Shown here piece after piece: positions 34,957 through 46,005 of a DNA stretch of 64,000 nt. The stretch spans positions 1,495,520-1,559,519 of the forward strand of contig MU004193.1 in assembly GCA_010093605.1 (NCBI GenBank), given 5' to 3'. How positions within the stretch are numbered: the first letter of the stretch is position 1; each line of letters starts with the position of its first letter. The translations under genes and the position numbers were made by a program. This stretch comes from Lophium mytilinum. Taxonomy: Eukaryota > Ascomycota > Dothideomycetes > Mytilinidiales > Mytilinidiaceae. The notes under the pieces were generated by a model. The model had not been told where the DNA came from. It was given only the letters and a program-made list of their open reading frames with translations, and did not search any database.

Positions 34957-35525
34957 GGGTTTCCGGCTGGCCAAGAGCTACGGCAGCCGGCGAGGCTGGT
35001 GGGCGTGATTTGCTTCCAGGAGGATGAGACTCGCCAGCTCCCTCTTCATTACGTACACGCGAAGGTACACCATCAGTATCGAAGCTGGTGGTATGACAAA
35101 CTGGTGTCTCCTTGCTGCCGCCAGGGGAATCCAGCTCATCAACGGCTTCGCCAGCCGACGAGGCTGACCAGCGAGACTTCCTTGCAGGTAGGACCAGGCC
35201 AGCAACTCCACCCTCATCGACACTCACGAGAAGTCCCACCTCCCACATCGAGGCTAGTGATACAGCAAGCTAGCATCTTCTTGCAGCGTTCAGGGGCCTC
35301 CGGCTTCAGGACAACCACGGCAGCCGGCGAGGCTGCTGGCCTTGACTTGCCTCCAGGTAGGAAAAGGCCCGCTAGATCCCTCTACCCCACACCAACACCA
35401 CGACACACCATTAACATCGCAGTTGGCGAGGCAGCAAGCTAACATCTTCTTGCCACCATCAGGGGGATCCGGCTCCAGAGCAGCTGTGCCAGCCGACGAA
35501 GCTGCTGGGCATGACTTGGTTCTCC
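34957..35525 (+). repeat. Four tandem 168-169 bp units, each exon-like (63 bp) plus intron-like (106 bp)
   Basis: Units begin right after CAG at 34957, 35125, 35294 and 35463. Each starts with a 63-bp block that reads GxSGxxxxxAAGEAAGxDLP in the plus frame of unit 3, with clear variants in the others. In units 2 and 3 the block ends CAG followed by GTAGGA, a plausible donor. The remaining 106 bp end with a branch-like GCTAAC or GCTAGC and then a pyrimidine tract and CAG. Unit 1 has GAGGAT in place of the donor, and unit 4 runs on into an open frame to about 36079. A 63-bp block is 21 codons, so skipping or adding one keeps frame. The minus strand is also partly open. Whether it is transcribed is unknown. 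Confidence 0.7.
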
Positions 35526-36343
35526 CGAGACTCGAATTGTTTTCGACATCCCCACCTCCGCTGCCTCGACGTGCCAACCGTTGCCTTGCGGACACTCGAT
35601 CCCGACGCAGCCGGCTGCAGACTCGACGGGAATATCCTCAGCAGAGATACGGTAAGAGACACACTTCTCCTTCTTCCGCCGCACGGACTCCGCACGAACA
35701 CCCACGACGAGGACGAAACGGATGGCAATCGGGTCCACAAGGATTGATAACCTCCGGCACGCGCTGGTCGAGTACGTCTGCCGTAGGCAATGGCGTCCTC
35801 GCCTTCGCAAGCCTAGATCGAAACAAATCGCAGCGCTGGTGGGGAAAGACTGAAACAAACAGAGAAGATGCCAGCCCAGGCTCAAGGGTCACCTCATGCA
35901 GGGGGTGTAAAAGAGTAGCTTCAACGGAAATAGCGCGGCGAGCGGCATTAGAAGTTACCACGTATTCAGCTCTGCATGGCAGCGATGGAGACGGTGAAGG
36001 TATTCGGAGCCGTACATCTCTAGTCTCTACCACTCTGGTCTTTGCGGTAGTTACATCTTGGTGGAATAGGCTTGGATAAGGCTATTAGGTCGATGCCTTC
36101 TTCTTGAAAGAGTCCTAGGCCTTTGCTCCGGCACGTAGACCGGGAAGTCTATGGCGGACAGGTCTCAACCGTGATACTGAGATGCTTTGGATCGAGCATT
36201 GCTGATACGAGTCGCAGTTTAGGTTAGATGTTTGAAACCGCCTCCAACACACACATGCAGAACTCGTCCAGTCAACCGCTTCGAGCTTTTCGCCACAACA
36301 CTTAGTACATCAATGACCAAAGCACTGGCCCTTCATCGACAAC
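35526..36343. other. Open frame without recognised domain, plus flank
   Basis: The plus frame that leaves unit 4 stays open to 36079 and is rich in Arg, Ser and Thr. It has no domain and may be a chance frame or the last exon of a gene built on the tandem units. Nothing else was recognised before 36344. Confidence 0.3.
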
Positions 36344-36586
36344 ATGGACGACGTCGACGATATGGAGGAGCTTCTACCGGCTGTCAGAGTTGGGAATGAT
36401 GTCGAAGTTGATGTCGAGGCTGAACGTGTTGAAACGGGATATGACGAAGCCCATCCTCCTCCCCAGCTTTCGAATGGTCTCATGAAGATTACATGCGACA
36501 ACATGAACAAGCTCAAGCTCAATGATCAACCCAGCATGCCTCTGGGAGGCAGACCTTCTTCCGACGGCAGTTCCGAATTCTCTTGA
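36344..36586 (+). CDS. Hypothetical short acidic protein
   Basis: The 80-codon frame starts in a good context (ACAACATGG). It reads MDDVDDMEELLPAVRVG, NDVEVDVEAERVETGYDEAH and a polar remainder. No domain is recognised. The stop codon falls directly before a strong donor-like GTAAGA, and a longer frame in another phase begins right there. The two may be one broken or mis-spliced gene. Confidence 0.3.
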   Translation: MDDVDDMEELLPAVRVGNDVEVDVEAERVETGYDEAHPPPQLSNGLMKITCDNMNKLKLNDQPSMPLGGRPSSDGSSEFS

Positions 36587-36639
36587 GTAAGACACCAAGG
36601 CGTAGGGCGTACGAGCGTCATCTGAATACTCGGATAGAT

Positions 36640-37206
36640 ATGATTAGGCCGATGGAGCACACGAAGAGGCATATCAGGATCGCTGAATGGCGAACACTCT
36701 TCATAACTGCAATGTCCGAAGGCCAGCCCTTGTCATGCGCGAAGGACTTCGAATTCGGCAAAAGTGAGAGCGTAGATAGTGCTGCACTTAGAGACAACAT
36801 ATGGAACGCGCTTCACATCATGGATGACCACGCTCGTGGGCCTGGGTCTTACCGCAAAACTGTTCCAGTCATCAACGGTCATCAAGAGGCGGAGGAGTAT
36901 CTTGGAAGGGTAGGCATATCGCTTTCAGAGCCGTCTACCGTCGAAGCAGTTCTCAACATGCAGAATGTGGAGGCTACAGGGCCATCCAACATCAGCAGCG
37001 ATTTCCTCTTCCGCGAAGAGAAGGATTCGAGCAAGGGCGACGGAAGCGGAGGTCGCCACGGCGTCCGGGGCCTATTCGCCATAGAGGATACAGAAGACAG
37101 GGACGCAGATGGGATATCGCTGGCAAAAGGCTCGTCCTTAACTCAAGAGACTTGTCCATGTCCTAAATTTCATCCATCTCGTGCTAGCTCATCTTCTCCA
37201 ACTTGA
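36640..37206 (+). CDS. Hypothetical protein, possibly second part of a broken gene
   Basis: The 188-codon frame starts at the ATG at 36640 (MIRPMEHTKRHIRIAEWRTL). The frame is open upstream to 36526 without another good start. The middle holds EYLGRVGISLSEPSTVEAVL, and the C-terminus is Ser/Pro-rich. No family is recognised. Its frame differs from that of the acidic ORF just upstream, and I could not find a splice that joins them. Confidence 0.3.
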   Translation: MIRPMEHTKRHIRIAEWRTLFITAMSEGQPLSCAKDFEFGKSESVDSAALRDNIWNALHIMDDHARGPGSYRKTVPVINGHQEAEEYLGRVGISLSEPSTVEAVLNMQNVEATGPSNISSDFLFREEKDSSKGDGSGGRHGVRGLFAIEDTEDRDADGISLAKGSSLTQETCPCPKFHPSRASSSSPT

Positions 37207-40200
37207 ATGGCTCTTGTACCTTGGTACTTCAGACGAGAAGGTCCCCTGATCTCTTCCACATGTCTTCCGGTCAGATTTACTGTTCCATCTCTTACTTCCT
37301 CATTCAATTCACATAAGGGCACATAGCCAGCATCTTGTGCATACGTCTCGTGGAGCTAGCCCCTTTCCCATCTCTTGCTTGAACGGTATCCATCTCTTGC
37401 CCAACGCCAGCGCGAGAGGAACGTCTTCAACTTTTTTCATGTTGATAGATGCATATCTCAGCATGTCATGCATGTGAAAGCGCAAGATCAATGCTTTCCT
37501 CTCCAGCAGTCCTTCGGAACCCGCATGGGGGCCTTCCTGCTGTGGGATAAGGGCGATCCTGTTTCCAGAGCTGCATGGACAAGGTTCTTTCCTCTGCGGT
37601 TTTAAACGGCGGGATACATTCCCACACTAGATGCTCACCAATCCGAAGCTTGTGTCCTTTTTTCATACTTCCATCTCATCTCTTATTTCTTGCATTGGCG
37701 CTTGGCTACCAGTCTCTTCATCTCTTCATGGGTCCGCGGTTCGATTGAGTCGTCTCTTTCATAACCGTTAATACCTAGCTTTATTTTCTCTCCGTCTTTT
37801 TCATCTGATGAATTGTCAGTCTCTTGAGGGTCTCTCCATCTCTTTCTGGTCCAGTCATTCCTCGTAGTATCTGTCTGAACGCGATGAGAATACTGATCCC
37901 AAGATCGGGGCGTTGATCGTCGTGAGCGCGAGCGCAGCATTCTTGTTTCTAGATCTGGGGAACCATGCTTCCCAGGCGCCAGTTCTTTCTCTCAGTATCT
38001 CGGCCATAGTATGCGGGGGGTCTCAGCTAGCCTGATGCCCTCCCTTCCTATATTTCGGCTTTTCATTTCCTCTGGCCATCAACCAAACGTGATTATTCGT
38101 GTGCGCTGCGGTGCGATGGGACTCGGTCGCTCAAGCGTAGCTTGAAGGCTAGGTTGCGTGTCGTTCATGGGCCTTGGGCAATGGAAAGGTGCCGCCGGCT
38201 TGGATTTTCCTTTGACATGTGCTGATCGTGGGGGCCGTTGCTTTTCTCGAGCTGCCGTGTTGTCGAGATAACGCGGTGAGTTGGGAGCGGGTAGGAGTAG
38301 GTGGTGGATAGGTCTGTCTGCTTATTGGTAGGCCAGCATGAGCGTGCTGAGTTCTCGTTCGGCGTTCGAAACTTCTGCGGAAACCAGCGATGCGGTGGAG
38401 GATGGCATACTGCTCCAAGGAAGACGTCCTCATCACCCCTACTTCCGCGAATCGGAGCGACTGAAGCTTTCGCTGTACGGCTCCGCCCCGCACATATGGA
38501 GCTGGTATCCGCGATTTCTATTGTAGCTGCGCAGCTTTCTTTGAGAAGCCGGCTTGCCGATGCGGTCTGTTGTGAGTTTGGCCTACTAGGTTGCGATGAA
38601 GTGGTCTCGGCGCAGTCGGAAGAGCGACCATGCAGTGCTCCTAGCTGAGTCACTGTCCTATCCCGCTACAAATGCCCTGACCCACATGGAGCTTGGCTCT
38701 TGTCTGTGTCCTAAGTCCAAGTCCGCCGGTGGGTCCAAGACGGCGATGGAGGCCAGCCCGGCGAGAGATGTCAGGATGGTGGATGGGGGTTTCGCGCGCG
38801 CAGAGAACGAGGAGGAGAGGTGCGGGATTGGAGGTCCTATCCGTCTAGCTGCCATATGCCACCGCAGATGTCATGGTCCGCAAAGCCTTTGCTCCTGGTG
38901 GTGGCGTGGGCATGTGGGGTGAGGGGACTGCACAGTTGGCTGTTCTTTCGCCATCCAAGTAAGGCAGATGGCCGACCGACCGCGACAGCCTGGGTGTCGT
39001 ACTGTCAAAGGCCGGCTAATAGTGTCCAGGTCTATCCAACGCTTGATCCTTGTTCGCGTGTAGGCATGAGGCTGTCGCGCGCTTCCGGCATTCGAACTTT
39101 CTTTGCGTCTTGGACGACAAGGAGAGGAGATGATCGGGCGCTCTCGATCGCTTCATTGTCTTGTCCGCGGCAAGTGTCCTGGTCCCGCATAGCGCTTGGT
39201 AACTCTCCGCGGTGTTGGCAAGAGCGCTTCAGATTTGAGGTATTCTTCGCCGAGCAGAAGGAAAGGGACGAACGGGCCGGCCGCAGGACCTCCTAACTAC
39301 TTTGCGGCTGCGCTCCCACCCAAACGACCCTAACCCGTATGGCTTTCGATGCTCGTTCGTGGTGTGGGTGTAAAGTGAAGAGGAGACTCCGGAAGGGGGG
39401 TTTCTCTGCCGTGCGAAAGACATGGAGGCGAGGAGATAGGAAGGCTATCGGGGTATCGCTGCTGAACGCATGATTCTCGCCATGACCCGCCTGTTTTAGC
39501 TACAAGTCGCGAGGCGCTGGATAAAGAGGTGGCCGTTGTGGAGGCGCGGATGGTGTCTGTCGTGGACCTGGTCGCCCACCGCTCGAAGAGAATGCGAGGG
39601 AAGAGCGCGCGCGCAACCGCGAGGGGCAACACCATTATGAGCCTGCGTCCTGTAATGGCGTCTCGTTGTAGAAGATGATAAAGGGGCCCCGAGAGAAAAG
39701 AGGAGGCAGATGAGAAGATCGTGCTCGCCTGTGGTCCTGCGCAGAAAACCAGCGAGGACGAGCATAGGCATATCGAAGGGGATAGCCCCGCAAACCCAAC
39801 CAGCGCCTCTTCCCAAAGTCGTGAAGGGAATGGTCAGAATTATCACCGTTTCTCAGGAGCTTTGTCAAAGGGGCTCAATGTTTCCTCACCAGGGGCAAAC
39901 ACTACAGCACATCTCCTGGACAATCTGCTCACGAAAACAAAGTTCGGAGCATACATAGTGCGTCTTGAGTGCTTCACGAGTTTGACCCGGTCAAGACACC
40001 GCCAGCAAGATCTCTCTGGCACGTCTACTCGAGATACAATACTCTACCATTGAGATTAGGCCTTGGACTTACCTATGTGCCATCCAAGCCACTTCGGTGA
40101 TGCTGTAAGCCTCGTAGCATCGCCATTCGTGCTTAGAGGACTCATATGTCTTACGGCTGTTGCATAGCCTGATAGCTATCACAACCAGATGCTGTCTATA

Positions 40201-40642
40201 TACAACGCACCAGGACTGGGGGAAAGCACTTATCTGCCGCGCAGAGACACGCATGTCCGCATGATACTCGATTCAGGGGCTCGAAATCCGCAGGAATGAG
40301 GGGTGAGACGCAAGGGAGGGTGCCTCAGCCTATATACACCCGCTTCCCGTCCAGATGGGATGAAGCATGGCCCGGTGGACGGGCTGGAGATGGTGATAGG
40401 CATCGCTGTGGTGTTGAGGGCTTGCTGTCGCCGTCGCCGTGGGGCTGCCTGACTCAGCAAGGGTCTCCAGTCGCTAAGCTCCATCATAAAGTTCACGTCC
40501 TCGACCGCGACAACGTCAATCCACCACCTCTCCTCCACTCCTCGACCAGGCCAATCGACTCTGCATTCATCCAGAGACGTGCCCCGAGGACTCGACACTA
40601 CTTTCCACATATATCTGCAACCGCCTTCACCGTCGCAGCACG
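37207..40642. other. Long intergenic region, no gene recognised
   Basis: About 3.4 kb has many short overlapping ORFs but no domain. CATCTCTT-like words recur between about 37260 and 37850. At about 39888-39920 a short stretch reads QTLQHISWTI in one frame, similar to QALQYISWTI at about 59608. The last 300 bp should contain the promoter of the Yra1-like gene. Confidence 0.45.
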
Positions 40643-42129
40643 ATGTCGTACCGCAACCGCAACAACCGTCAGGTACGTCTTCAGTGCGCGCAGTTCGCAG
40701 CTGGCGCAACCCACCAACCTCACATCTCGTACTTCAGCTGACCCTCCTTCTCCTCCTATAGCAGTATCAGGGTGCCTCCTCCACGTTCAGAGAGCACGAC
40801 ACCGCCTACAACGACGATGGATACTACGACGACAACAGCTACGATGACGCGGGATACGCTTTCAAGGACGCAGCAGGTCACGGCAGCAGCGCAGAACATC
40901 ACAAGGTGAGCTTCCAATCGCGCAAACACTCTTCAATTCCAACTCTGACTAATCGTGCTCAGGTCTTTCTTCCTCCCTGCTGTGATATTGCAAGCAACAT
41001 CCTTCCCTCCCGAGCGATTGTCTCCCGACGTCTGACAACGGACGAAGCTGCCTGGGAGCGTGTCACACTTTAGAAGATTCATGCTGACATCAATTCTTTC
41101 AGCAGCCTGACGAATACAACCAGGGTCCTACTCCCGACCAGCTTGACAAGTAAGTTGCCTCTACCCTCGTTTCTAAGGAACCAACTCTAACATTTCGCAG
41201 GGCAGAATGGGTCCATGACCGCTGGCAGGGTGACGATGACGGTACGTCTTCCCATAGCCATGGCCCTCCAACCATGCTGACGCCTCCCAGACCGTCCCTA
41301 CAGGAAGAACGACCGCCAGGCCTTCAAGCCTCTGGACAGCTACCAGCCCGCTCGCGGCCCGAAGACGTAAGCATCCCTTCTTCCATTACCATAACATACT
41401 AATCAATCGTGCAGTACCCCTGGCGTTCAGGTTACAATCCGTGGATTCCCCCACGATGTCTCCGAGCCCGAAGTACGCGACCTGGCCGAGAAGTTCGGCG
41501 ACGCGCTCGAGGTCAAGCTGATCTTTGACCGCATGGACCGATCTACCGGTGTTGCGCACATCACGTACAAGGACGAGGACACCGCTCGTGCTGCTGTTAC
41601 CGACATTCACGGCGCCAAGGCCTACGGCAAGCCAGTCACAGCCACCATCACGGCCCGCAACTTCGCCCAAAAGCGCTCTTTGTTCGAGCGGATCGAGCAC
41701 CCCATGGCCCAGGACCGCGACACTTCGCGCGGAAGAATGAACAATCGGACCGAGAGAGGGTACGCTGCGGGCCCGCGCAACGACACCCGGCGTGACAGCA
41801 GCAACCGCGCGTATAACAACAGCAGACGCTCCAGTGAAGACAAGGGCGCGCGGGGTGGCCGGGGACGCCCGGCGATGGACCGATACATCCCACCACACCG
41901 GGAATCGGGCGTGCTGCGGCCGCGCGCTGGCGGCAACCGCGTCGAGCGGAAGCCAGCCGCGCAGGGTCGCCGTGGTGGCCGGGCCGAGCGCCCAAAGCTG
42001 ACGCAGGAGCAGCTCGACAAGGAAATGGACGCGTATTTCGCGTCCAAGGACGCCGGAGCCGCCGCTGCCGCCGAGACTGCCCCCGCGGCCGCGAAGGCCG
42101 ACGACATGGACCTCGACCTCGAGCTCTGA
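40643..42129 (+). CDS. YRA1: mRNA export adaptor of the Yra1/ALY-REF family
   Basis: Six exons (40643-40672, 40762-40905, 41103-41149, 41201-41241, 41291-41366, 41415-42129) give 350 residues. The first exon encodes only MSYRNRNNRQ. One RRM lies at about residues 117-190: VTIRGFP as RNP2-like strand, LAEKFGDALEVKLIFDR, then TGVAHITYKDEDTARAAV as RNP1. Arg/Gly-rich segments follow. The C-terminus has LTQEQLDKEMDAYFAS, the UAP56/Sub2-binding motif of this family (consensus L-D-x-E-L/M-D-x-Y). These proteins load on mRNA with Sub2/THO and hand it to the exporter Mex67. The second exon could start at 40762 or 40765. Multi-intron structure is usual for this gene. Confidence 0.92.
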
Positions 42130-42339
42130 TCTGAAGCCTGTTTCCTGTGTGCTGTTTACTGACTCTTCGAATCGGAAGCCTGGTGGCTAGGGTTTTGGGG
42201 TGCTAGGTGGTGCATTGAGGCGTTCCAGCGGTTCTGGCGGGTGGGTTAGCATGTGTGGAGCATAGGTGTGATTTGGGCCTTCGGGCATCGGACTTCGTTT
42301 CCTGTAGCTGAATCAAGCCTTTATGGAAACGGGATTGTT
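42130..42339. other. 3' flank of the Yra1-like gene
   Basis: This short intergenic stretch runs into the satellite array at about 42340. Confidence 0.4.
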
Positions 42340-44060
42340 TGCCCCACGTGATTTGAACTGTCTGGTGTGGTGTCTTGACTACCTGGGAAATGTGTGGAGG
42401 TACTTCAGACGGCGGTAGGGAGGGGTGCGGAGGCAGTGAGATTTTGGAAGATTTGGACGTTGAGGTTTGGTAGGGGGTTGGATTTGGCGCGCGTATCACG
42501 GTATAGTTCCCACGGTATGCCAGCGTTTGAGGTTCTTCAGCAGGGTCTAATTTCTCAATGTAGGATGTAAAGTTTTCAAGAGCACGATTTAGAAGGGTGC
42601 GAGATAGTATGCTCCTTGTGATTTGAACCAACTTGTGTAGTGATTTAACTGCATGGGAAATGTGTGGAGGGACTTCAGACGGTGGTAGAGCGGTAGATGT
42701 AGGCAGCGGGATCTCGTGCGGTTTGGACTGCGAGAGTTCGAGGGCGTTGGATTTGGAGTGTGTATCACGGTATATTTATCACGGTATACCACCGTTTGAG
42801 GTTCTTCAACGAAGTCTAAATTTTCTATATAGGATGTCAAATTTTCAAGAGCATGAATCAGAGGGGTGCGAGATAGTGTGCGCCTCGTTGGTATGCCGCC
42901 GTTTAAGGTTCTTCAACGAAGTCTTATTTTTCTGCTTAGGATGTCAAATTCTGAAGAACGTGAATTGGAGGGGTGGTAGGTAGACGGCTCTAACACTTAT
43001 TTACCACCGTAGGAGGTCTTCTAACAGGGTTACGAACCGTGAGTGTAATAGGCAGCGGAATCTGGTATGATGTTAACTGTGGGGTTTCGTAGGAGGTTGG
43101 GTTTAGAGTGCATGTTACGGTAAATGGATTACGGTATAGCGCCGTTTGAGGTTCTTCAACGAGGTCTAAATTTTCTGCATATGATGTAAAGTTTCCAAGA
43201 ACGCAAATTGGAGGGGCGCGGCATGCACGCTATTCGCATCTGCTTACCACCGTAGGAGGTGCTCTAACATCTTTAAAAAGTGCTGAATAGGATGTAAAGT
43301 TTCTGAGGGCGCGAATTAGAGAGGTGGTAAATAAATGCTATTTCTTCACGTCCGCCGCTGTAAGAGGTCCTCTAACTAGGTCAAAAAATAAGGTATAGGA
43401 TGTAAAGAGCTAGAACGCGTGAATTAGAAGGGTGATATTTATACCTATTCGCCACTGCATGAAGTCCTCTAACAAGATTAATAATCATTGAAGAGGATGT
43501 AGAAAGCTAGAATACGTAAAGTTGAAGGGTAATATTGGCATCGGTCCACCGCTGTATGAAGTGCTCCAACGAGGTTAAGAAATGTCGGAGAGGATGTAAA
43601 AAGCTAGAATGTGTGAAGTGGAAGGGCGATTTCTACATCTATCCACCGCCGCGAGGAGTCCTCTAGCAAGGTTACAGAAACATAGATTAGGATGTAAAGA
43701 GCTGGAACGTGTAGATTAGAAGATGCTAGATAGAGGTGGTTTATACCTGTTCGCCGCTGCAAGAGGTCCTTTTACAAGGTTAAAAAATGGGGTGTAGGAT
43801 GTGAAGAGCTGGAAGGTGTGAAATAGGAGGGTACTAGATAGATGTTGTCTACACCTGTTCGCCGCCGCAAGAAGTCCTCTAACAAGGTTATAAAAACGTA
43901 GAATAGGATGTAAAGAGCTAGAATGCTTGAATCGGAGGGTGATTAATAGACACTGTTTACACCTGTTTGCCGCTGCAAGGGGTCCTTTAGCAAGGTCGAA
44001 ATATGAGGTGTGAGATGTAAAGAGCTAGAAGGCGTGAAATGGGAAGGTAGTCATCTCGTC
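42340..44060 (+). repeat. Satellite array, units of ~96-109 bp plus two ~270-bp higher-order units
   Basis: The landmark TAGGATGTAAAGAGCTAGAA or a near form occurs at about 42560, 42831, 42938, 43180, 43288, 43396, 43492, 43590, 43688, 43796, 43905 and 44011. Each is followed by GCCGCxGCAAGxxGTCCTCTAACAAGGTTA-type sequence. The first part has a longer unit, with AAATGTGTGGAGGxACTTCAGACGG at about 42385 and 42658. Read on the minus strand, some units give related peptides (TSYIEKLDPAEEPQT and TSYIENLDFVEEPQT), but stops break most of them. The same family is found in reverse orientation at 49.2-49.7 kb and as a piece at 60.2 kb. Divergence between units shows that it is old. Confidence 0.88.
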
Positions 44061-44286
44061 TGCGATAACGGGCGCTAACAACCCATCCTGCCCCTCCAAA
44101 CTTCGGAACCCCTCGCTTTCTCGGACGGCAGATGAACTCGGAACCACCATGAAGAACATTTACGCCCTTCTCGTAAACGCAATGCAGCTCTCCCACCACT
44201 TCCACGCGCTCTTTCCTACTTAACTCTTTCTCGCCTTCCCAGTTGACCTCACCAATCTTCCTCTCTTTTGACCAAATCCTCCAACT

Positions 44287-46005
44287 ATGCCTCCCACCAC
44301 TTCCCCCCTCAACGACGCCAACGATGGCCTCCTCTACGTAACAATGCAGCCCAAGCCTTCCCTCCCCCTCGCCCGCTTCCACGACTGGTACAACAACGAG
44401 CACGGCCCAGGCCGCCTGCGCCTCCCCTTCGTGCCCACGGGCTTCCGCTACCGCGCCACCGACGGCCGCGCCCCGTCCCCTGAGACCCCGGAGTGGGTTG
44501 CCGTCTACGACATCAAGGATATGGACGAGCTGACGCGGGAGACTTATACACGGCTGCGCGCGCCGCCGGTGCAGAGCCAGCGGGAGCGCGACACGATGAA
44601 GGAGATCACGATCCGGCGGCGGTTCTACGACTTTATCCCCGGCGCGGAGTGGACGGCGCCGGGGTATGTGGGGCATGAGGCGGTGGGGGAGGAGGGGCGG
44701 AAGAGGGTGCTGCTGTCGGTGCTGCTGACGCTGAGGGAGGGGCAGGAGGCGGAGCGGGAAGAGAGGTTGGGGAAGTGGTATGCGGAGGAGGATGTGGGGT
44801 TGTTGCAGAAGGTGCCCGGGTGGTTGAGGACGAGAAGGTTTGTGACGAGTCGGCATGAGACGGCGGAGGGGAAGAGGGAGTTTCTTGCGCTGCATGAGTT
44901 TGAGGTGGAGAAGTATCTTGGGGAGGAGGAGTTTAGGAAAGCGGTGAGCACGGAGTGGGCGAGGAAGATTTTTGAGGAGGTGGTGGATGAGAAGAAGGTG
45001 AGGAGGGTGTATGAGTCGTATTATACGTTTGGGGCGGCGCCGAGGGACTTGGGGTGCTTGGAGTCTGAAGAGGTGGTGCCTGCAGAAAGTACGGATGGGA
45101 AGACGCGGACGACGCCAAAACAGGAGCAGAAAAGAGCGGTGATTGAGTCGTATGTCACTACGAAGGATGGAGTGGAGCTTCCGTATCGACTTGAGGGCTC
45201 ATCGGATCCGCAGGCTCCGCTTATTGTTCTCTGTAACTCGATTTTGGTGGAGATGGGGATCTGGGATGCCTTTATCGACGCATTTCTCTCGAGAGCAGAG
45301 AACAAGAAGTTTCGCATCCTGCGATATCATACGCGAGGGCGTTCAAGCAACTCCGGATCGGAGCCGGTCACGGTTGATTTGCTTGCATCAGACATCATCT
45401 CGCTCCTCGACGCTTTGAGAGTGCCGAGGGCTGCCGCAGTCATCGGTGTCAGTCTTGGAGGTGCAACAGCACTCAACGTCGGGTTGAAACACCCTGACCG
45501 AGTTGCGACATTCGTCGCCTGCGACACAAATGCCAACAGTCCCGCTGGAAACAGTAAAGCATGGGGCGAGAGAATCGCAATGGCAGAGAAGGAAGGTGCT
45601 CAAGGCCAAGGCGAAGCTGTTGTGGGAGAGGAGCTGGCCGAGGCCACGGTCAGGAGGTGGTTCGTAAAGGAAAGTTACGACGGAGGAAAGATGGAGGCGG
45701 AGATTGAGAGAGTCAAGAAGATGGTCGCGACGAACAGCCTCGCAGGCTTCAAGCACAGCGTGCAGGCACTCTTCGACTACGACCTGAGGGAGGAGATGAA
45801 GTCGTACACCGGTGAAGGCTGGGACAGCGGGGAAGGCGCGTTCCTGGTCGGTGGTGGTGATGGTGTTTTACCAAAGACGATGAAAGAAATGTCGGAATCA
45901 CTGGGACAGGGTGCACCCTACTTTGTGGTTGAGGGAGCTGGACATCTGCCCATGGTGGAGAAGCCGGAGCAGGTGGCGCTTTACGTGTCTGAGTTCTTGC
46001 ATTAG
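44287..46005 (+). CDS. Tandem EthD-like barrels fused to an alpha/beta hydrolase
   Basis: A single exon encodes 572 residues. The N-terminal ~245 residues hold two related dimeric alpha-beta barrel (EthD-like) units. The first reads LLYVTMQPKPSLPLARFHDW, then YNNEHGPGRLRLP. The second begins VLLSVLLTLREGQEAE. After a linker, an alpha/beta hydrolase starts near residue 287 (SYVTTKDGVELPYRLEG). It has the nucleophile elbow GVSLGG with S389, a likely acid in FLVGGGDGVLP, and GAGHLP with H553. The arrangement resembles 3-oxoadipate enol-lactonase-type hydrolases. The fusion suggests that a barrel-bound metabolite is passed to a hydrolase, as in aromatic or polyketide breakdown; this is inference. 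No signal peptide is seen. Confidence 0.85.
   Translation: MPPTTSPLNDANDGLLYVTMQPKPSLPLARFHDWYNNEHGPGRLRLPFVPTGFRYRATDGRAPSPETPEWVAVYDIKDMDELTRETYTRLRAPPVQSQRERDTMKEITIRRRFYDFIPGAEWTAPGYVGHEAVGEEGRKRVLLSVLLTLREGQEAEREERLGKWYAEEDVGLLQKVPGWLRTRRFVTSRHETAEGKREFLALHEFEVEKYLGEEEFRKAVSTEWARKIFEEVVDEKKVRRVYESYYTFGAAPRDLGCLESEEVVPAESTDGKTRTTPKQEQKRAVIESYVTTKDGVELPYRLEGSSDPQAPLIVLCNSILVEMGIWDAFIDAFLSRAENKKFRILRYHTRGRSSNSGSEPVTVDLLASDIISLLDALRVPRAAAVIGVSLGGATALNVGLKHPDRVATFVACDTNANSPAGNSKAWGERIAMAEKEGAQGQGEAVVGEELAEATVRRWFVKESYDGGKMEAEIERVKKMVATNSLAGFKHSVQALFDYDLREEMKSYTGEGWDSGEGAFLVGGGDGVLPKTMKEMSESLGQGAPYFVVEGAGHLPMVEKPEQVALYVSEFLH

Noticed and set aside
34957-35525. Fungal RiPP precursor with repeated cores
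   Set aside because: Repeats and an RKR site in one unit suggested it, but there is no signal peptide, no regular protease sites in each unit and no UstY-type partner nearby.
38149-39846. Several ORFs of 100-160 codons on both strands
   Set aside because: They overlap each other, lack domains and have no consistent splice signals.
40230-40847. Plus and minus ORFs of 159-183 codons upstream of and over the Yra1 start
   Set aside because: The Yra1 exon structure is well supported; these frames are shadows or promoter sequence.
43987-44895. 302-codon minus-strand ORF over the fusion gene start
   Set aside because: It is antisense to a strong domain-bearing gene and runs into satellite sequence.
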